This document shows, piece after piece, positions 8,464-18,399 of a stretch of 64,000 bases of DNA. This stretch comes from Nocardioides carbamazepini (GTDB taxonomy: Bacteria; Actinomycetota; Actinomycetes; Propionibacteriales; Nocardioidaceae). Under the pieces are notes generated by a model. It was not told the origin of the DNA, ran no database searches, and saw only the letters and a list, made by a program, of their open reading frames with translations. Within the stretch, counting starts at the first letter, position 1. Every line of letters begins with the position of its first letter. The position numbers and the translations under genes were made by a program. Location of the stretch: assembly GCF_024614185.1 (NCBI RefSeq), contig NZ_JAHTLF010000012.1, forward strand, positions 62,001 through 126,000, read 5' to 3'.

Positions 8464-9162
8464 TCACCAGGAGGGTGCGGGCCCGCCGAAGGGCAGGGCG
8501 ACGAGCTGGGGTCCGGTGGTGGAGATGTCGCGGAGGATCCAGTCGTCGCGCAGCAGCAGCACCGCCGAGGCGGGACGCAGGATCAGCCACAGCCACCGGC
8601 CACCGGCCTCCCCGGCGAGCACGGAGCGGTCCCACTCCCCCGGCACGGCACTCACCGAGACCGGCCACAGGCCGACGGGGTACTTGTCGACCCGCACCCG
8701 GACCGGGGGCGGGCCGTCGCCGACCTCGTGCCCCGGGTCGAGGCGCTCGGGGTCCTCAGGCGCGCAGAGGCCGGCGACGCGGGCCCCGAAGCCCGTGCCG
8801 GGCTCCTCGCTGATCACCATCACGTCCACCGGCCCGTCGAGCTGGCTGGTCCCGGAGACGCAGGCCATCGTGGCGTGCGCGGTGTCGCCGGGGGTGACCA
8901 CGGCCGCGAAGTCGCTGACCGTCCATCCGGGCCCGAGCGGCCAGGGCAGCAAGGTCGGGAAGAGCGGTCCCACGCGGCGCAGGTGGGAGGCGAACTCGTC
9001 GTACGACGACATGACCGGCCGCCAGAGCGGTACGACGATCCCGTGGTCCGGGCACGACCACCGACCGTCGCCCACCTCGGCCACCGGCGCGGGACAGCGC
9101 GGGCACTCCACGCGCACCCCGTCACGGCCGCCGTGGGGCGGCGCGGGCTCATCGGTCGGCAT
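8464..9162 (-). CDS. Zinc-ribbon protein, DUF6758-like
   Basis: 232-residue cytoplasmic protein conserved in actinobacteria. An N-terminal zinc ribbon is visible (CPRC near residue 22, then CPDHG about 16 residues later). The remainder is mixed alpha/beta with no catalytic motif I can name. It resembles the family I know as DUF6758, which in streptomycetes sits near PHP and MarC genes as it does here; that assignment is from memory. The start was set at the ATG 9162, just before the zinc ribbon, because upstream in-frame sequence runs into the histidine phosphatase gene. Function unknown. Confidence 0.7.
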   Translation of the reverse strand: MPTDEPAPPHGGRDGVRVECPRCPAPVAEVGDGRWSCPDHGIVVPLWRPVMSSYDEFASHLRRVGPLFPTLLPWPLGPGWTVSDFAAVVTPGDTAHATMACVSGTSQLDGPVDVMVISEEPGTGFGARVAGLCAPEDPERLDPGHEVGDGPPPVRVRVDKYPVGLWPVSVSAVPGEWDRSVLAGEAGGRWLWLILRPASAVLLLRDDWILRDISTTGPQLVALPFGGPAPSW

Positions 9163-9223
9163 GTCCGACACCGTGCTGCGCCGCGGCCGGTTCGTCAAGC
9201 ATGACGGGCAGGTCGGCGTGGGC

Positions 9224-9784
9224 TCAGCTGTTCCAGCGCAGCAGCACCGGTGTCTCCCGCTCGTGACCGAGCTCGGAGAGCGTGGCCGTGTCGAGCCGGA
9301 ACAGGCGTCCGTCGGCGACGGGCAGGCCGAGCCACCGGGCGGCCAGCGCACGCAGCACATGGCCGTGGGCGACGACCAGGACCGGCCCTGCGGCGGCCCG
9401 GATCCGGGCGACAACCCGGTCGCAGCGGGCCGCGACGGCGGCCGCGGACTCCCCGTTGGGGGACGGGTGGGTCCAGACGGTCCAGCCGGGCACCTGCTCG
9501 CGGATCTCGGCCGTGGTGCGGCCCTCGTAGTCGCCGTAGCCCCACTCACGGAGGTCGTCGCAGACCTCCGCGTCGGGGAAGCCCGCGAGCTCGGCGGTGC
9601 GCCGGGCGCGCCGCAGCGGGCTGGTCAGGACCTCGGCGAAGGCGACACCCGCGAGCCGGGCGGCCAGCCCGCGCGCGACCTCCTCGCCCTCGGGGAGCAG
9701 GGGCAGGTCCGTGCGGGAGGTGTGCCGCCCGGACACGCTCCACTCCGTCGCGCCGTGGCGGGCCAGGAACGCGGAATCGGCCAT
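9224..9784 (-). CDS. Histidine phosphatase family protein
   Basis: 186-residue phosphoglycerate-mutase-like phosphatase. The catalytic RHG motif is at residues 8-10, followed by SPLRRARRTAE and the second catalytic His in VVAHGHVLRAL. Members use a phosphohistidine intermediate to remove phosphate from small molecules or proteins; the substrate is unknown here. The ATG at 9784 is six bases from a CAGGAT box, part of a mirror-image divergent promoter pair with the MFS gene. Extended upstream starts would overlap that gene's promoter and are less likely. Confidence 0.9.
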   Translation of the reverse strand: MADSAFLARHGATEWSVSGRHTSRTDLPLLPEGEEVARGLAARLAGVAFAEVLTSPLRRARRTAELAGFPDAEVCDDLREWGYGDYEGRTTAEIREQVPGWTVWTHPSPNGESAAAVAARCDRVVARIRAAAGPVLVVAHGHVLRALAARWLGLPVADGRLFRLDTATLSELGHERETPVLLRWNS

Positions 9785-9839
9785 GCGGACATCCTGCCAG
9801 TCGGGCGCGCGGCGGCCCCGACGGTGGCAGGATCCCGGC
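9785..9839. promoter_or_regulatory. Mirror-image divergent promoters
   Basis: The 55-base gap carries TGGCAGGAT on each strand, in each case six bases from the ATG (boxes at 9791-9796 minus and 9828-9833 plus). Both genes therefore appear to use a CAGGAT -10 and leaderless starts from one short shared region. Confidence 0.45.
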
Positions 9840-11042
9840 ATGCCCTCGACCGACCTCCCGACCGGCACGCTGGCCCGCTACCGGCTGGCCGTCGCGCTCG
9901 GCTTCGCCACCCAGGGCTTCGTCTTCATCGGGCTCACCACCCGTCTGCCCGACCTCAAGGACCGCTGGGACCTGTCGGAGCTGGCGATCTCGGGGGTCCT
10001 GCTGGCGATCGTGCTGCTCGCGGGGGGCGGATCGGTGCTCGCGGAGCGGCTCGCCGCCCGGACGGCGAGCGCCCGGGTGCTGCGGGCCGGCCTGGTGCTG
10101 GTCGCGGGCGGTGCCGCGCTGATGCTCGCATCGCCCGTGTGGGCGGCGTACCTCCTCGGCGTCGGCGTGTACGGCGTGGGCCTGGGCATGGTCGACGCGA
10201 CCACCAACATGCAGGCGGTCGCCCTGGAGCGGCGCTACGGCCGCACCATCCTCCCGAGCTTCCACGGCGCCTGGACCTTCGGCGGCCTGCTCGGCGCCGC
10301 CGTCACGCTCGCGACCGCGGACGTCGACCTCGCATGGACCGCCGTGATCGCCGTGGTCCCACTGCTCGCCGCCGGGGTGGCGTTCCTGCCCCGCGACGAG
10401 GGCACGGAGGCGCCGGGTGGCACCGGCGTGACCACCGGTCCGGCGATCCCGTGGCGGCCGATCCTCATGGTCGGCCTGGGCATGGTCGTGTTCTACATGG
10501 TCGACACCGCCGCGCAGACCTGGGGCGCCGTCTACCTCGACGACGTCGTCGACGCGCCCTCCCGTTGGGTCGCGCTGGCGACCCTGCCGTACCTGATGGC
10601 GAGCCTGGTGGTGCGCCTGGCCGGCGACTCCCTCGTCGAGCGGTACGGCGTCACGCCGGTCCTGCGCGTCGGCGCGGTGGTCGCCTGCGCCGGTCTGGTG
10701 GTGGTGACGGCCGCGCCGACGTGGCCGGTCGCCGTCCTCGGCTTCACGGTGACCGGCGCCGGCATCTCCGTCGTGGCACCGCTGAGCTTCTCGGCGGCGG
10801 CGCGGATCGCCGGCGGCTCGGTCGAGCGGGTGGACGCGGTGATCGCCCGGTTCAACCAGTTCAACTACGTCGGTGGCCTGCTCGGCGCGGTGCTGACCGG
10901 TGTCGTCGGGCAGGACGAGCTGCGGTTCGGCTTCGTCGTGCCGATGGTCCTGGTCCTCAGCCTGCTCCCCCTGGCCCGCTGGTTCGCCGCGCGCGGCGGA
11001 TCCGAGGTGACGCCGACCCGGCGCAGTCTTCATCGGAATTGA
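9840..11042 (+). CDS. MFS transporter
   Basis: 400-residue polytopic membrane protein with about 12 hydrophobic helices, of the major facilitator superfamily. It resembles the YbjJ-type subgroup: a conserved VYGVGLGMVDATTNMQ segment, then SFHGAWTFGGLLGA opening the fourth to fifth helices. Substrate unknown. Start at ATG 9840, with a -10-like box six bases upstream. The final dozen codons (VTPTRRSLHRN and stop) are encoded by a copy of the dispersed palindromic repeat at 11009-11120, so the C-terminus appears to have been replaced or extended by repeat sequence. Confidence 0.88.
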   Translation: MPSTDLPTGTLARYRLAVALGFATQGFVFIGLTTRLPDLKDRWDLSELAISGVLLAIVLLAGGGSVLAERLAARTASARVLRAGLVLVAGGAALMLASPVWAAYLLGVGVYGVGLGMVDATTNMQAVALERRYGRTILPSFHGAWTFGGLLGAAVTLATADVDLAWTAVIAVVPLLAAGVAFLPRDEGTEAPGGTGVTTGPAIPWRPILMVGLGMVVFYMVDTAAQTWGAVYLDDVVDAPSRWVALATLPYLMASLVVRLAGDSLVERYGVTPVLRVGAVVACAGLVVVTAAPTWPVAVLGFTVTGAGISVVAPLSFSAAARIAGGSVERVDAVIARFNQFNYVGGLLGAVLTGVVGQDELRFGFVVPMVLVLSLLPLARWFAARGGSEVTPTRRSLHRN

Positions 11043-11120
11043 CGCCGACCCGGCGCAGATTGAAGTTCAATCTGCGCCGGGTCGGCGTCATCTCGGGCTT
11101 CATCTGAGCCGGGTCGGCGG
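11009..11120. repeat. Palindromic repeat cluster, GACCCGGCGCAG family
   Basis: Two forward copies (11009-11026, inside the MFS gene end, and 11041-11064), one exact reverse copy (11066-11089) and one decayed reverse copy (11101-11120) of a unit with core CCGACCCGGCGCAGATTGAA. The middle pair forms a 24-bp perfect inverted repeat around a single base and should act as a terminator for the convergent genes. The same unit occurs in five copies at 63004-63156. Confidence 0.9.
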
Positions 11121-11132
11121 AACCAATCGCGG

Positions 11133-11705
11133 TCAGCGCCGAGCGGTCGGCCGGCACACCCGGCACGCAGCCAGGTGCGCGTTGTCCTCGCCCACCGGGG
11201 CGAGGTCGTCGCGATGCGCGATCAGCGCGCAGTCGCGCCGGTGCATGGTGGTGCCGCCGCCCGCGACGACGGGGATCGCACCCACGTCGAGGCCATGCTC
11301 GTCGGTGCGCGCGGTCGTCGCCGTGACCTCGGCGAGCACCAGCAGCGTGTCGGCGAGCCGCTTCGACGACTCCCGGCCGTCGGCCGCGATCCGTGCCAGC
11401 CAGGCCCCGAAGTAGAGGAAGCCGCCGACGAAGGTCAGGCCGAGGCCGAGCATGCCGCCGGAGACGACGTAGGACATCTGGTCCCACTGGTACGGCGTGT
11501 TGGCGGCGCCGTACCAGCCCAGGATGATCACCACGATCCCGAGCGGCAGCATGATCGCGCCCGCCCAGAAGAGCACGACCTGGAGCAGGGCGTAGTGGTT
11601 GTCCTTGAGCGGCGCGATGCCGGAGCGGCCGACGGGCTCCCCCGCTCGTGGCAGGCCCTGCAGACGGCCGGCGCGACTGCCGGACGGGGTGGCGGCTGTG
11701 GTCAT
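11133..11705 (-). CDS. Two-helix membrane protein with HxxxC...CxxC tail
   Basis: 190-residue protein I cannot name. After a basic N-terminus, two transmembrane helices lie around residues 40-65 and 80-105. The C-terminal soluble part holds an H-x3-C motif (HRRDC) followed 21 residues later by CRVC, a spacing that suggests a small metal- or haem-binding Cys/His site; similar tails occur on other actinobacterial membrane proteins. It is the last gene of the Liv-type ABC operon, three bases after the 11709-13322 gene, so it probably serves that transporter or its membrane partner. Confidence 0.65.
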   Translation of the reverse strand: MTTAATPSGSRAGRLQGLPRAGEPVGRSGIAPLKDNHYALLQVVLFWAGAIMLPLGIVVIILGWYGAANTPYQWDQMSYVVSGGMLGLGLTFVGGFLYFGAWLARIAADGRESSKRLADTLLVLAEVTATTARTDEHGLDVGAIPVVAGGGTTMHRRDCALIAHRDDLAPVGEDNAHLAACRVCRPTARR

Positions 11706-11708
11706 GGC

Positions 11709-13318
11709 TCAGGCCTTTCGGAGGTCGGGAAGGCCGCTGTCGAGGCCGTGGGGGCAGGAGGAGCCGATGCCGAGGGCCGCGGCCCCGAGCCGGCGGAACC
11801 AGGATCCGGCGACCGCCGCGACGGCGAAGGCCGCGACGAGGAGCATGCCGGGGATGGAGAACAGCTCGGGCAGTCCGGCGCTGGCCGGTGCGGCGCCCGC
11901 CAGGTCGCCGGCCGACCCAGCACCCGCCGGCGGGATCGCCCCGACCGGTGCCGGCACCGGCACGACGGCCGACGGTACGCCGACCCCGCCTGCCTCGGGT
12001 GCGGGCGCCGCCTCGGGGGCGGCTGCCGGCGGCGCGGCCTCCGCCGCGGGCGGCGGGGCGAGGATCTCGATCGGCGGCACCGTGTCCACCTCCGCCTCGG
12101 CGATGCCGAGCGTGACGACGACCTTCGGCGCGAGGTTGGACAGTCCGGACACGATGCCCTTCAGCGGACCGGCCTGGGCCGGGATCAGCTCCGCGAGGAG
12201 GTTGGTGGGCAGCGTCTTGAGCAGCGGAGCGAGGAGCTGGGTGTCGATGGTGATCCGCAGGCCCTCCGAGACGCTGGTGCCGGCATCGCCCTCGACGGTG
12301 CGGACCTGCTGGGGCACCTCGATGGTGACGCCGAGCGCCTTGAGCGCGTCGAGCGGCAGCTTGTCGAGGCCGGGGATCGGCACGGTCTTGCCCATCGTGA
12401 TCGCACCGTCCGGACCGATGCCGAACTCCTGCCCGGCGATCGCGAGCCGGCCCCACGTGGCCGACCCGGTCGCCGTACCGGTGGCGCCGTCGGAGGTCGA
12501 CTTCGCGACGGCCTCGACGCCGCCGAGGGTGATCAGTCCGCCGAGGAGCCGGATCTCGCCGAGCGTCGCCCGGGAGACGCCGACGACCTTGCCCTGGGTG
12601 GCGTCCATCCGGCTGGTCGACACGTAGCCGTCGATGTCGATGAGCGCGGCCAGCTGGGGCGGCAGGCCGGGCGCGGCCGCCCGGGACTGCCCGCCGGCCG
12701 GGCCGCCGCCCAGACCCCCGCCCAGACCATCGGTGAGCAGTCCGGTGACGCCGTTGAGCAGGTCCAGCAGGCCGCTCTTGGTCCCCGGGTCCGCGGTGGC
12801 GCCCTCGGGTCCGAGCACGGCGCCGTCGGGCGAGAACCCGGTCTCGGCGGACGCGGTCCTGTCGCCCGAGGTCGTCGTCATGATCGCGCCGGGGATCGAC
12901 TCGTCCTTCTGGGTCGGCGTGTCGCCGGGGTACTGCGAGTTGACCTGCACCGGGTAGCCGCCGTCGGTGAGCGGGTTCGACGGCATCCCGAGCTGCTCGG
13001 CGAAGGTCTTCAGGCCCTCGCCCACCGGGTCGCCCGGCCAGAACAGGCTCGCCCTCCCCCGCGACTCGCCGGAGTCGGCCTTGACCTTGCTGTAGCCCAT
13101 GTCGAACTCCAGCTGGGCGATGCCGGCGTCGACGGGGATCGGCAGGCTCGGCTCGAAGACCTCGACCCGGATCGGGGCCGACCAGGCCTGTGCGGTGTAG
13201 CCGCCGTACGCCGCGGCGGCGCCGTCGTCGGCCCCCGCCGGCATCGCCGCGGGACCGGCCGCCAGCAGGGCGAGCGAGCCGATCATGCCCCCGGTGACGA
13301 AGAGCTTCGTGGGTTGTC

Positions 13319-13322
<4 letters not shown>
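11709..13322 (-). CDS. Secreted, C-terminally anchored protein of the Liv operon
   Basis: 537-residue exported protein of unknown function. A signal peptide (residues 1-32, ending PAGADD) precedes a long domain of beta-rich, weakly repetitive sequence with Gly-rich loops. A Pro/Ala linker and one transmembrane helix near the C-terminus (FSIPGMLLVAAFAVAAV) with a short cytoplasmic tail follow, so the bulk faces outward. The layout resembles proteins called choice-of-anchor P, though that name is from memory. Its ATG overlaps the stop of the upstream livF by four bases, so it is made in step with the transporter ATPase. A role in presenting substrate, or as an accessory receptor, is inference. 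Confidence 0.75.
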
Positions 13323-14022
<700 letters not shown>

Positions 14023-14026
<4 letters not shown>

Positions 14027-14826
14027 GACAGCACCTCCTGCGCCACCGGCTCCAGCACCCCGGTGTCGCCATCGGTCTCGGCGTAGCCGAGGTAGGCACG
14101 CTGGACGTTCGGGTCGGTGCGGATGTCGGCCGGCGCGCCCGAGGCGATGATCTCGCCGAAGTCGAGCACGTGGATGTCGTGGCACACGCTCATCACCAGG
14201 TCCATGTCGTGCTCGACCATGAGGATCGAGCAGCCCTCGGCGGCGAGGTCGACGAGCAGCCTCCCGAAGGCGTCGGTCTCGGTCTCGTCGAGGCCCGAGG
14301 ACGGCTCGTCGAGGAGCAGCAGCTGCGGGTCGCCGGCCAGGCACCGGGCCAGCTCGAGCAGCCGCGCGGTGCCGGTCGGGATCGAGTCGGCCCGCTCGTC
14401 GGCGTACTCCGCGATCCCGACCCGGTCGAGCAGCAGGTCGACGCCGCCACCTCGACCGGTGCCCCGCCGGCCAATGAGCGACCCACCCAGCCAGGTGAGC
14501 GGCCCCCCGTGGATCTCGTGGGCGACCCGGACGTTGTCGCGCACCGACAGCGAGCCGAAGGCCTCGAGCCGCTGGAAGGTGCGGCCCACGCCGTGCCGGG
14601 CGCGCCGATGGACGGGCCAGCCGGTCACGTCGCGGTCGCGGTAGCGGACCCGGCCCTTCGTGGGTCGCTGCAGGCCGGTGATCACGTTGAAGCAGGTCGT
14701 CTTGCCGGCGCCGTTGGGACCGATCAGACCGGTGATCACGCCACGGTCCGCGGTGAACGTCGCCCGGTTGACGGCGGTCACGCCACCGAACCGGACCACG
14801 ATGTCGTCGACCTCGAGCAGCGCCAC
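14023..14826 (-). CDS. livG: Branched-chain amino acid-type ABC transporter ATPase (LivG)
   Basis: 267-residue ATP-binding subunit with Walker A GPNGAGKTT (about 35-43), the LivG-type GVGRTFQ Q-loop, and Walker B LLLLDEPSSGLD. The ABC signature region reads IPTGTARLLELAR, so the canonical LSGG is not obvious; in LivG proteins this segment is often L(S/P)xGxQR, and here it looks degenerate (GTARLL), leaving the second ATP site less certain. The start is GTG at 14826, one base after the permease stop, and the gene overlaps livF by four bases. Confidence 0.92.
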
Positions 14827-14827
14827 G

Positions 14828-16834
14828 TCAGACCACCTTCTCGATCACCCTGGTGCCGGCGGCGCCTCCGTCAGGGCCACCCGACACGTCCGCCAGCGGC
14901 ACGTCCACCAGCGGTACGTCGACCGCGCCGTCCGCGCCGTCGGCGGTCCCCCCGCGCGGCAGCAGTCCCTGCAACCGCCCCTCCAGCCCCGGTGCGACCC
15001 GCGCGCGCAGCCAGCGCCCCACCCGGAACAGGTGGTTGGCGATGCCGTTGGGGTCGCGGCCGAGCAGCACCGCGCCGAAGCCGATCACGGCGAACAGCAG
15101 GCCGGCCATGCCCGGCGAGGCCGCCTGGAACTCGGGCAGCAGCATCAGCGCGACGCCGCCGAGCAGCGCGCCGGTCACCGAGGTGGCGCCGAAGACGACG
15201 GCCAGCAGCAGCACGAGCAGCGACTGGAAGTAGAGGAAGTCCGCGGCGCCGACCGTGCCGCGCAGGCCGGCGAACAGCCCGCCCGCCAGGCCGGCGATGC
15301 CCGCCGACAGCGCGAACAGCCCGACCCGGAACCAGCGCATGTCCAGCCCGAGCGTGCCGCAGGCCGACGGGCTGTCGCGCATCGCGATGAGCAGCCGGCC
15401 CAGCGCGCCGCGGCGCAGCACCAGCAGGCCCAGTGAGAGCAGCACGAAGGCCAGCACCATGAACCAGACGTAGGAGGTGTCCGACCCGATCCGCAGCCCG
15501 AGGATCGAGAGCCGCTCCGCGGCCAGGGTGCCGTTGAACTTGAACGCGAAGTCGGCGTTGAAGACGACCTTGTCCATGAGGACGGCGAACGCCATCGTGG
15601 ACAGTGCCAGGTAGAGACCGGTCAGCCGCAGCACCGGCAGCGCGACGAGCGCGCCGACCGCGGCCGCTATCAGCGCCGACACGAGCAGCCCGAAGAGGTT
15701 CGGCTCGTCGAGCTTGGCGTAGGCGAGCGCGCCGACGCCCGCGAAGGTGAACTGGGCGAGCGAGACGTGCCCGCCGTACCCGGTCAGCAGGACCAGCGAC
15801 AGCATCACCATCGCGTACGTCGCCGCGACGCCGATGAGCACCACCTGGTTGGGCGCGACGAGGTTGACGAGCAGCAGCGCGACCAGCAGGAGCCCCGAGC
15901 CGGAGCCGATCGACATCCGCAGCGACGGGACCGGCGCGGTGACGATGCCCTTGACCTGGCCGATCCGGAGCTGGGCCTGGGGCATCAGCACCACGATCGC
16001 GAACAGGAAGAGAGCGGGGATCACCGGGCGCAAGGACGCGAGGAAGCCGTCGGTGGGGAGGTAGCCGACCGCCCACGACTCGAGGATGCCCAGCGTCATC
16101 GCTCCGGCGAAGGTCATCGGGAGGCTCTTGAGCCGGCCGAGCATGGCGGCGGCGTAGGCGTTGATGACCAGCAGCGTGAGCGCGTAGTAGTCGAGCTGGA
16201 CCACCGGCGTCAGCAGGATGCCGCCGAGTGCGGCGAGCGACATGCCGATCGCCCACGACAGCGCCGCGACCCGGTCCGGCTTGCCGCCGAAGAGCTTGAG
16301 CAGCTCGGGGTTGTCGACCGAGGCGCGCATCGCCGTGCCGATCCGGGTGCGGCTGAGCAGGAGGTAGAGGCCGAAGGCGACCGCGATCGCGCAGAGCAGC
16401 GTGACCAGCTGGTGGGCCGTGACGTAGGTGTCGCCGATCCGCCAGCCGGTGTCCGACCAGAAGGGCAGCAGCACCCGCGGCTCCGGCGGCCAGATCTGCT
16501 GGGCCAGTCCGATCAGGCCCACCAGCAGGCCGACGGTGACCACGAGCGCCACCGACACCGGCCCCTCGCCGAGGCCGCGCGTCACGAAGCGCTGGACGAA
16601 CCAGCCGATCGCCGGTGCCACGACGCCGAGGACCAGGATCAGCGAGAGCACGGTCGGCACGCCCTGGCGCTGGGTGAAGTCCCAGAACACGAAGGACAGG
16701 AACATGCCGAACGCGCCGTGCGCGATGTTGAACACCCGGGTGGTCGTGTAGGTCAGCACCAGGCCGCTGGCCATGATCGCGTACGCCGCGCCGGTGAACA
16801 GGCCCAGCAGGGTGAAGGCGAAGAGGGAGGACAC
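14828..16834 (-). CDS. Fused LivH-LivM permease
   Basis: 668-residue inner-membrane permease joining the two usual Liv permeases in one chain. Residues 1-~300 are LivH-like (GLFTGAAYAIMASGLVLTYTTTRVFNIAHGAFGM is typical of its first helices) and ~320-610 are LivM-like (GYGGHVSLAQFTFAGVGA). The charged C-terminal tail is not conserved. In most operons livH and livM are separate genes, so this is a genuine fusion giving a fixed one-to-one pairing. Start GTG 16834, six bases after the stop of the substrate-binding gene. Confidence 0.92.
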   Translation of the reverse strand: MSSLFAFTLLGLFTGAAYAIMASGLVLTYTTTRVFNIAHGAFGMFLSFVFWDFTQRQGVPTVLSLILVLGVVAPAIGWFVQRFVTRGLGEGPVSVALVVTVGLLVGLIGLAQQIWPPEPRVLLPFWSDTGWRIGDTYVTAHQLVTLLCAIAVAFGLYLLLSRTRIGTAMRASVDNPELLKLFGGKPDRVAALSWAIGMSLAALGGILLTPVVQLDYYALTLLVINAYAAAMLGRLKSLPMTFAGAMTLGILESWAVGYLPTDGFLASLRPVIPALFLFAIVVLMPQAQLRIGQVKGIVTAPVPSLRMSIGSGSGLLLVALLLVNLVAPNQVVLIGVAATYAMVMLSLVLLTGYGGHVSLAQFTFAGVGALAYAKLDEPNLFGLLVSALIAAAVGALVALPVLRLTGLYLALSTMAFAVLMDKVVFNADFAFKFNGTLAAERLSILGLRIGSDTSYVWFMVLAFVLLSLGLLVLRRGALGRLLIAMRDSPSACGTLGLDMRWFRVGLFALSAGIAGLAGGLFAGLRGTVGAADFLYFQSLLVLLLAVVFGATSVTGALLGGVALMLLPEFQAASPGMAGLLFAVIGFGAVLLGRDPNGIANHLFRVGRWLRARVAPGLEGRLQGLLPRGGTADGADGAVDVPLVDVPLADVSGGPDGGAAGTRVIEKVV

Positions 16835-16840
16835 CGACCG

Positions 16841-18325
16841 TCAGCCCCCGATGCCGGAGTCGACGACGGTGCCGCACATGTAGTCGCCCGGCGAGACCTG
16901 CTGCCACTTGCCGCCGGTGTACTGCACGACCTTCAGGCACGGCGGCGTGGTGGCCGCCGAGAGGTTCATCGCCGTGTGCGCGCCATTGCCGGTCCACGCG
17001 CTCGTCGCCCGCAGCGCGCCCACCAGGGACTCCCGGGTCAGCTTGCCGCCGAGCGAGATCGCCTTCTCCACGAACAGCCGGGCCGCGGACCACGCGTAGA
17101 GACCGTAGTAGTTGGGGATCGCCCCCGGCTTCACCTGCTGCAGCCAGGACAGGTAGAGCTGCACCTCGGCGTTGTTGGTGTTCTCGAACAGGTCGTTGGC
17201 CGAGTAGATGTACACGCCCTCGGCCGCCGAGCCCGCCTGCTGGATGTAGCGCCGGTCGTAGATCGTCGGGTCCTGCAGGTAGAAGTCGGGCTTGAAGCCC
17301 TGCTGGGCCATGGCCTGCTGCAGCTTCACCGAGTTCTGGTACGGCCCCTGGTAGGTGACCGCGCGGATGCCCTTGTCCTTCATCTGCTGGACGTACGGCG
17401 CGAAGTTGAACTCGGCCACGTCGATGCCCTGGAGGTAGTTGACCTTCCAGCCGGCGCCCTTCTCGAAGCCGGCCGCCATGCTCTTGGCGTTGACCGGGGC
17501 GGCGCCGGCGTTGATGTAGAGCACCGCTGCGTTCTTCACGGCGTCGGGGAACTTCTGCGCGAACCACTTCGACGCCGCGTCGGAGATCAGGTTGGTGCGG
17601 ATCGAGTAGGCGCCGAAGCACGACTTGCAGGACTGGCGCTCCGGGTTGACGATCGTCGAGCGGATGTCGGGAAGCCCGCACGAGTCGGCGGTGGCGGCGC
17701 CGCCCGAGTCGAAGGCGGACATCGATCCGACGGCGGCGAAGGCGTCGCTGCAGGCCTTGATGTAGGCCTGCTGGTCGGCACCGGCGTCGGCCCGGCTGTC
17801 GAGGTTCGTCAGCGCGAGCTTGCGGCCGCAGATCGTGTTCTGGGAGTTGAAGTACTCCACGTAGGCGCGGGTCGCCTGCTGCGCCGACTCGAAGATGCCG
17901 GGCACCGGCCCGGAGATGTCCGAGACGTTGGCCAGGGAGATCGTGCTGTCGGTGATGCCGGTCTGGTTCTTGAAGCCCTCGCAGGAGGCGGCCTTGGCAC
18001 CGCCGGTCGGCGAGCCCTTGCCCTTGGCCTTCCCGCCGTCGGCAGCCGCGCCGGCACCGCCCGTGCCTCCGGCAGCCGGCGCACCCGGGTCACCCGCGGG
18101 ACCGGCGGCAGGCGCCTCTCCCCCGGCCGGTACGTCGCCGGCGGCCGGCACCTCACCGGCCGGGAGCCCGGTGTCGCCCGTCGTGCCGGAGCTGGTCCCC
18201 GTCGTACCGTCCTGGCCGCTCGCCTTCGCGACGGTCGCCGGGTCGAGCTGGGAACCACAGGCCGTGAGCGCCAGCAGGACCAGGACGACCCCGGTCGTCC
18301 TGCGCAAGCGTGTGCTCGTCACCAC
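16841..18325 (-). CDS. Liv-type ABC transporter substrate-binding lipoprotein
   Basis: 494-residue periplasmic-face binding protein with a lipobox (LLALTAC, Cys near residue 23), then a ~90-residue Ala/Gly/Pro-rich tether, then a type I periplasmic-binding (Peripla_BP_6) domain opening GFKNQTGITDSTISLANVSDISGP. First gene of the operon running to 11133. Tandem GTGs at 18325 and 18322 follow a GAGGTGAG ribosome site. The long tether and several Cys residues (CGRK, SCKSC, DSCG, MCGT) distinguish it from classical LivK; substrate unknown. CRP-like and KstR-like sites lie 50-90 bases upstream. Confidence 0.9.
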   Translation of the reverse strand: MVTSTRLRRTTGVVLVLLALTACGSQLDPATVAKASGQDGTTGTSSGTTGDTGLPAGEVPAAGDVPAGGEAPAAGPAGDPGAPAAGGTGGAGAAADGGKAKGKGSPTGGAKAASCEGFKNQTGITDSTISLANVSDISGPVPGIFESAQQATRAYVEYFNSQNTICGRKLALTNLDSRADAGADQQAYIKACSDAFAAVGSMSAFDSGGAATADSCGLPDIRSTIVNPERQSCKSCFGAYSIRTNLISDAASKWFAQKFPDAVKNAAVLYINAGAAPVNAKSMAAGFEKGAGWKVNYLQGIDVAEFNFAPYVQQMKDKGIRAVTYQGPYQNSVKLQQAMAQQGFKPDFYLQDPTIYDRRYIQQAGSAAEGVYIYSANDLFENTNNAEVQLYLSWLQQVKPGAIPNYYGLYAWSAARLFVEKAISLGGKLTRESLVGALRATSAWTGNGAHTAMNLSAATTPPCLKVVQYTGGKWQQVSPGDYMCGTVVDSGIGG

Positions 18326-18377
18326 TGATCACTCACCTCATCTTGAGTCGGACCGCTGTCCGACCAACGAGGCGCAC

Positions 18378-18391
18378 GTGACCCAGGTCAC
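18378..18391. promoter_or_regulatory. CRP/GlxR-like palindrome
   Basis: GTGACCCAGGTCAC is a perfect palindrome containing GTGA-N6-TCAC, the core of actinobacterial CRP/GlxR sites, though the outer T/A bases are replaced by C/G. It lies in the divergent gap between the Liv operon and the DUF6174-like gene and could serve either. Confidence 0.5.
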
Positions 18392-18399
18392 GCCCAGAA

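Noticed and set aside
8246..11107. A 953-codon plus-strand open frame
   Set aside because: It overlaps the well-supported zinc-ribbon, phosphatase and MFS genes in other frames and has shadow-type composition.
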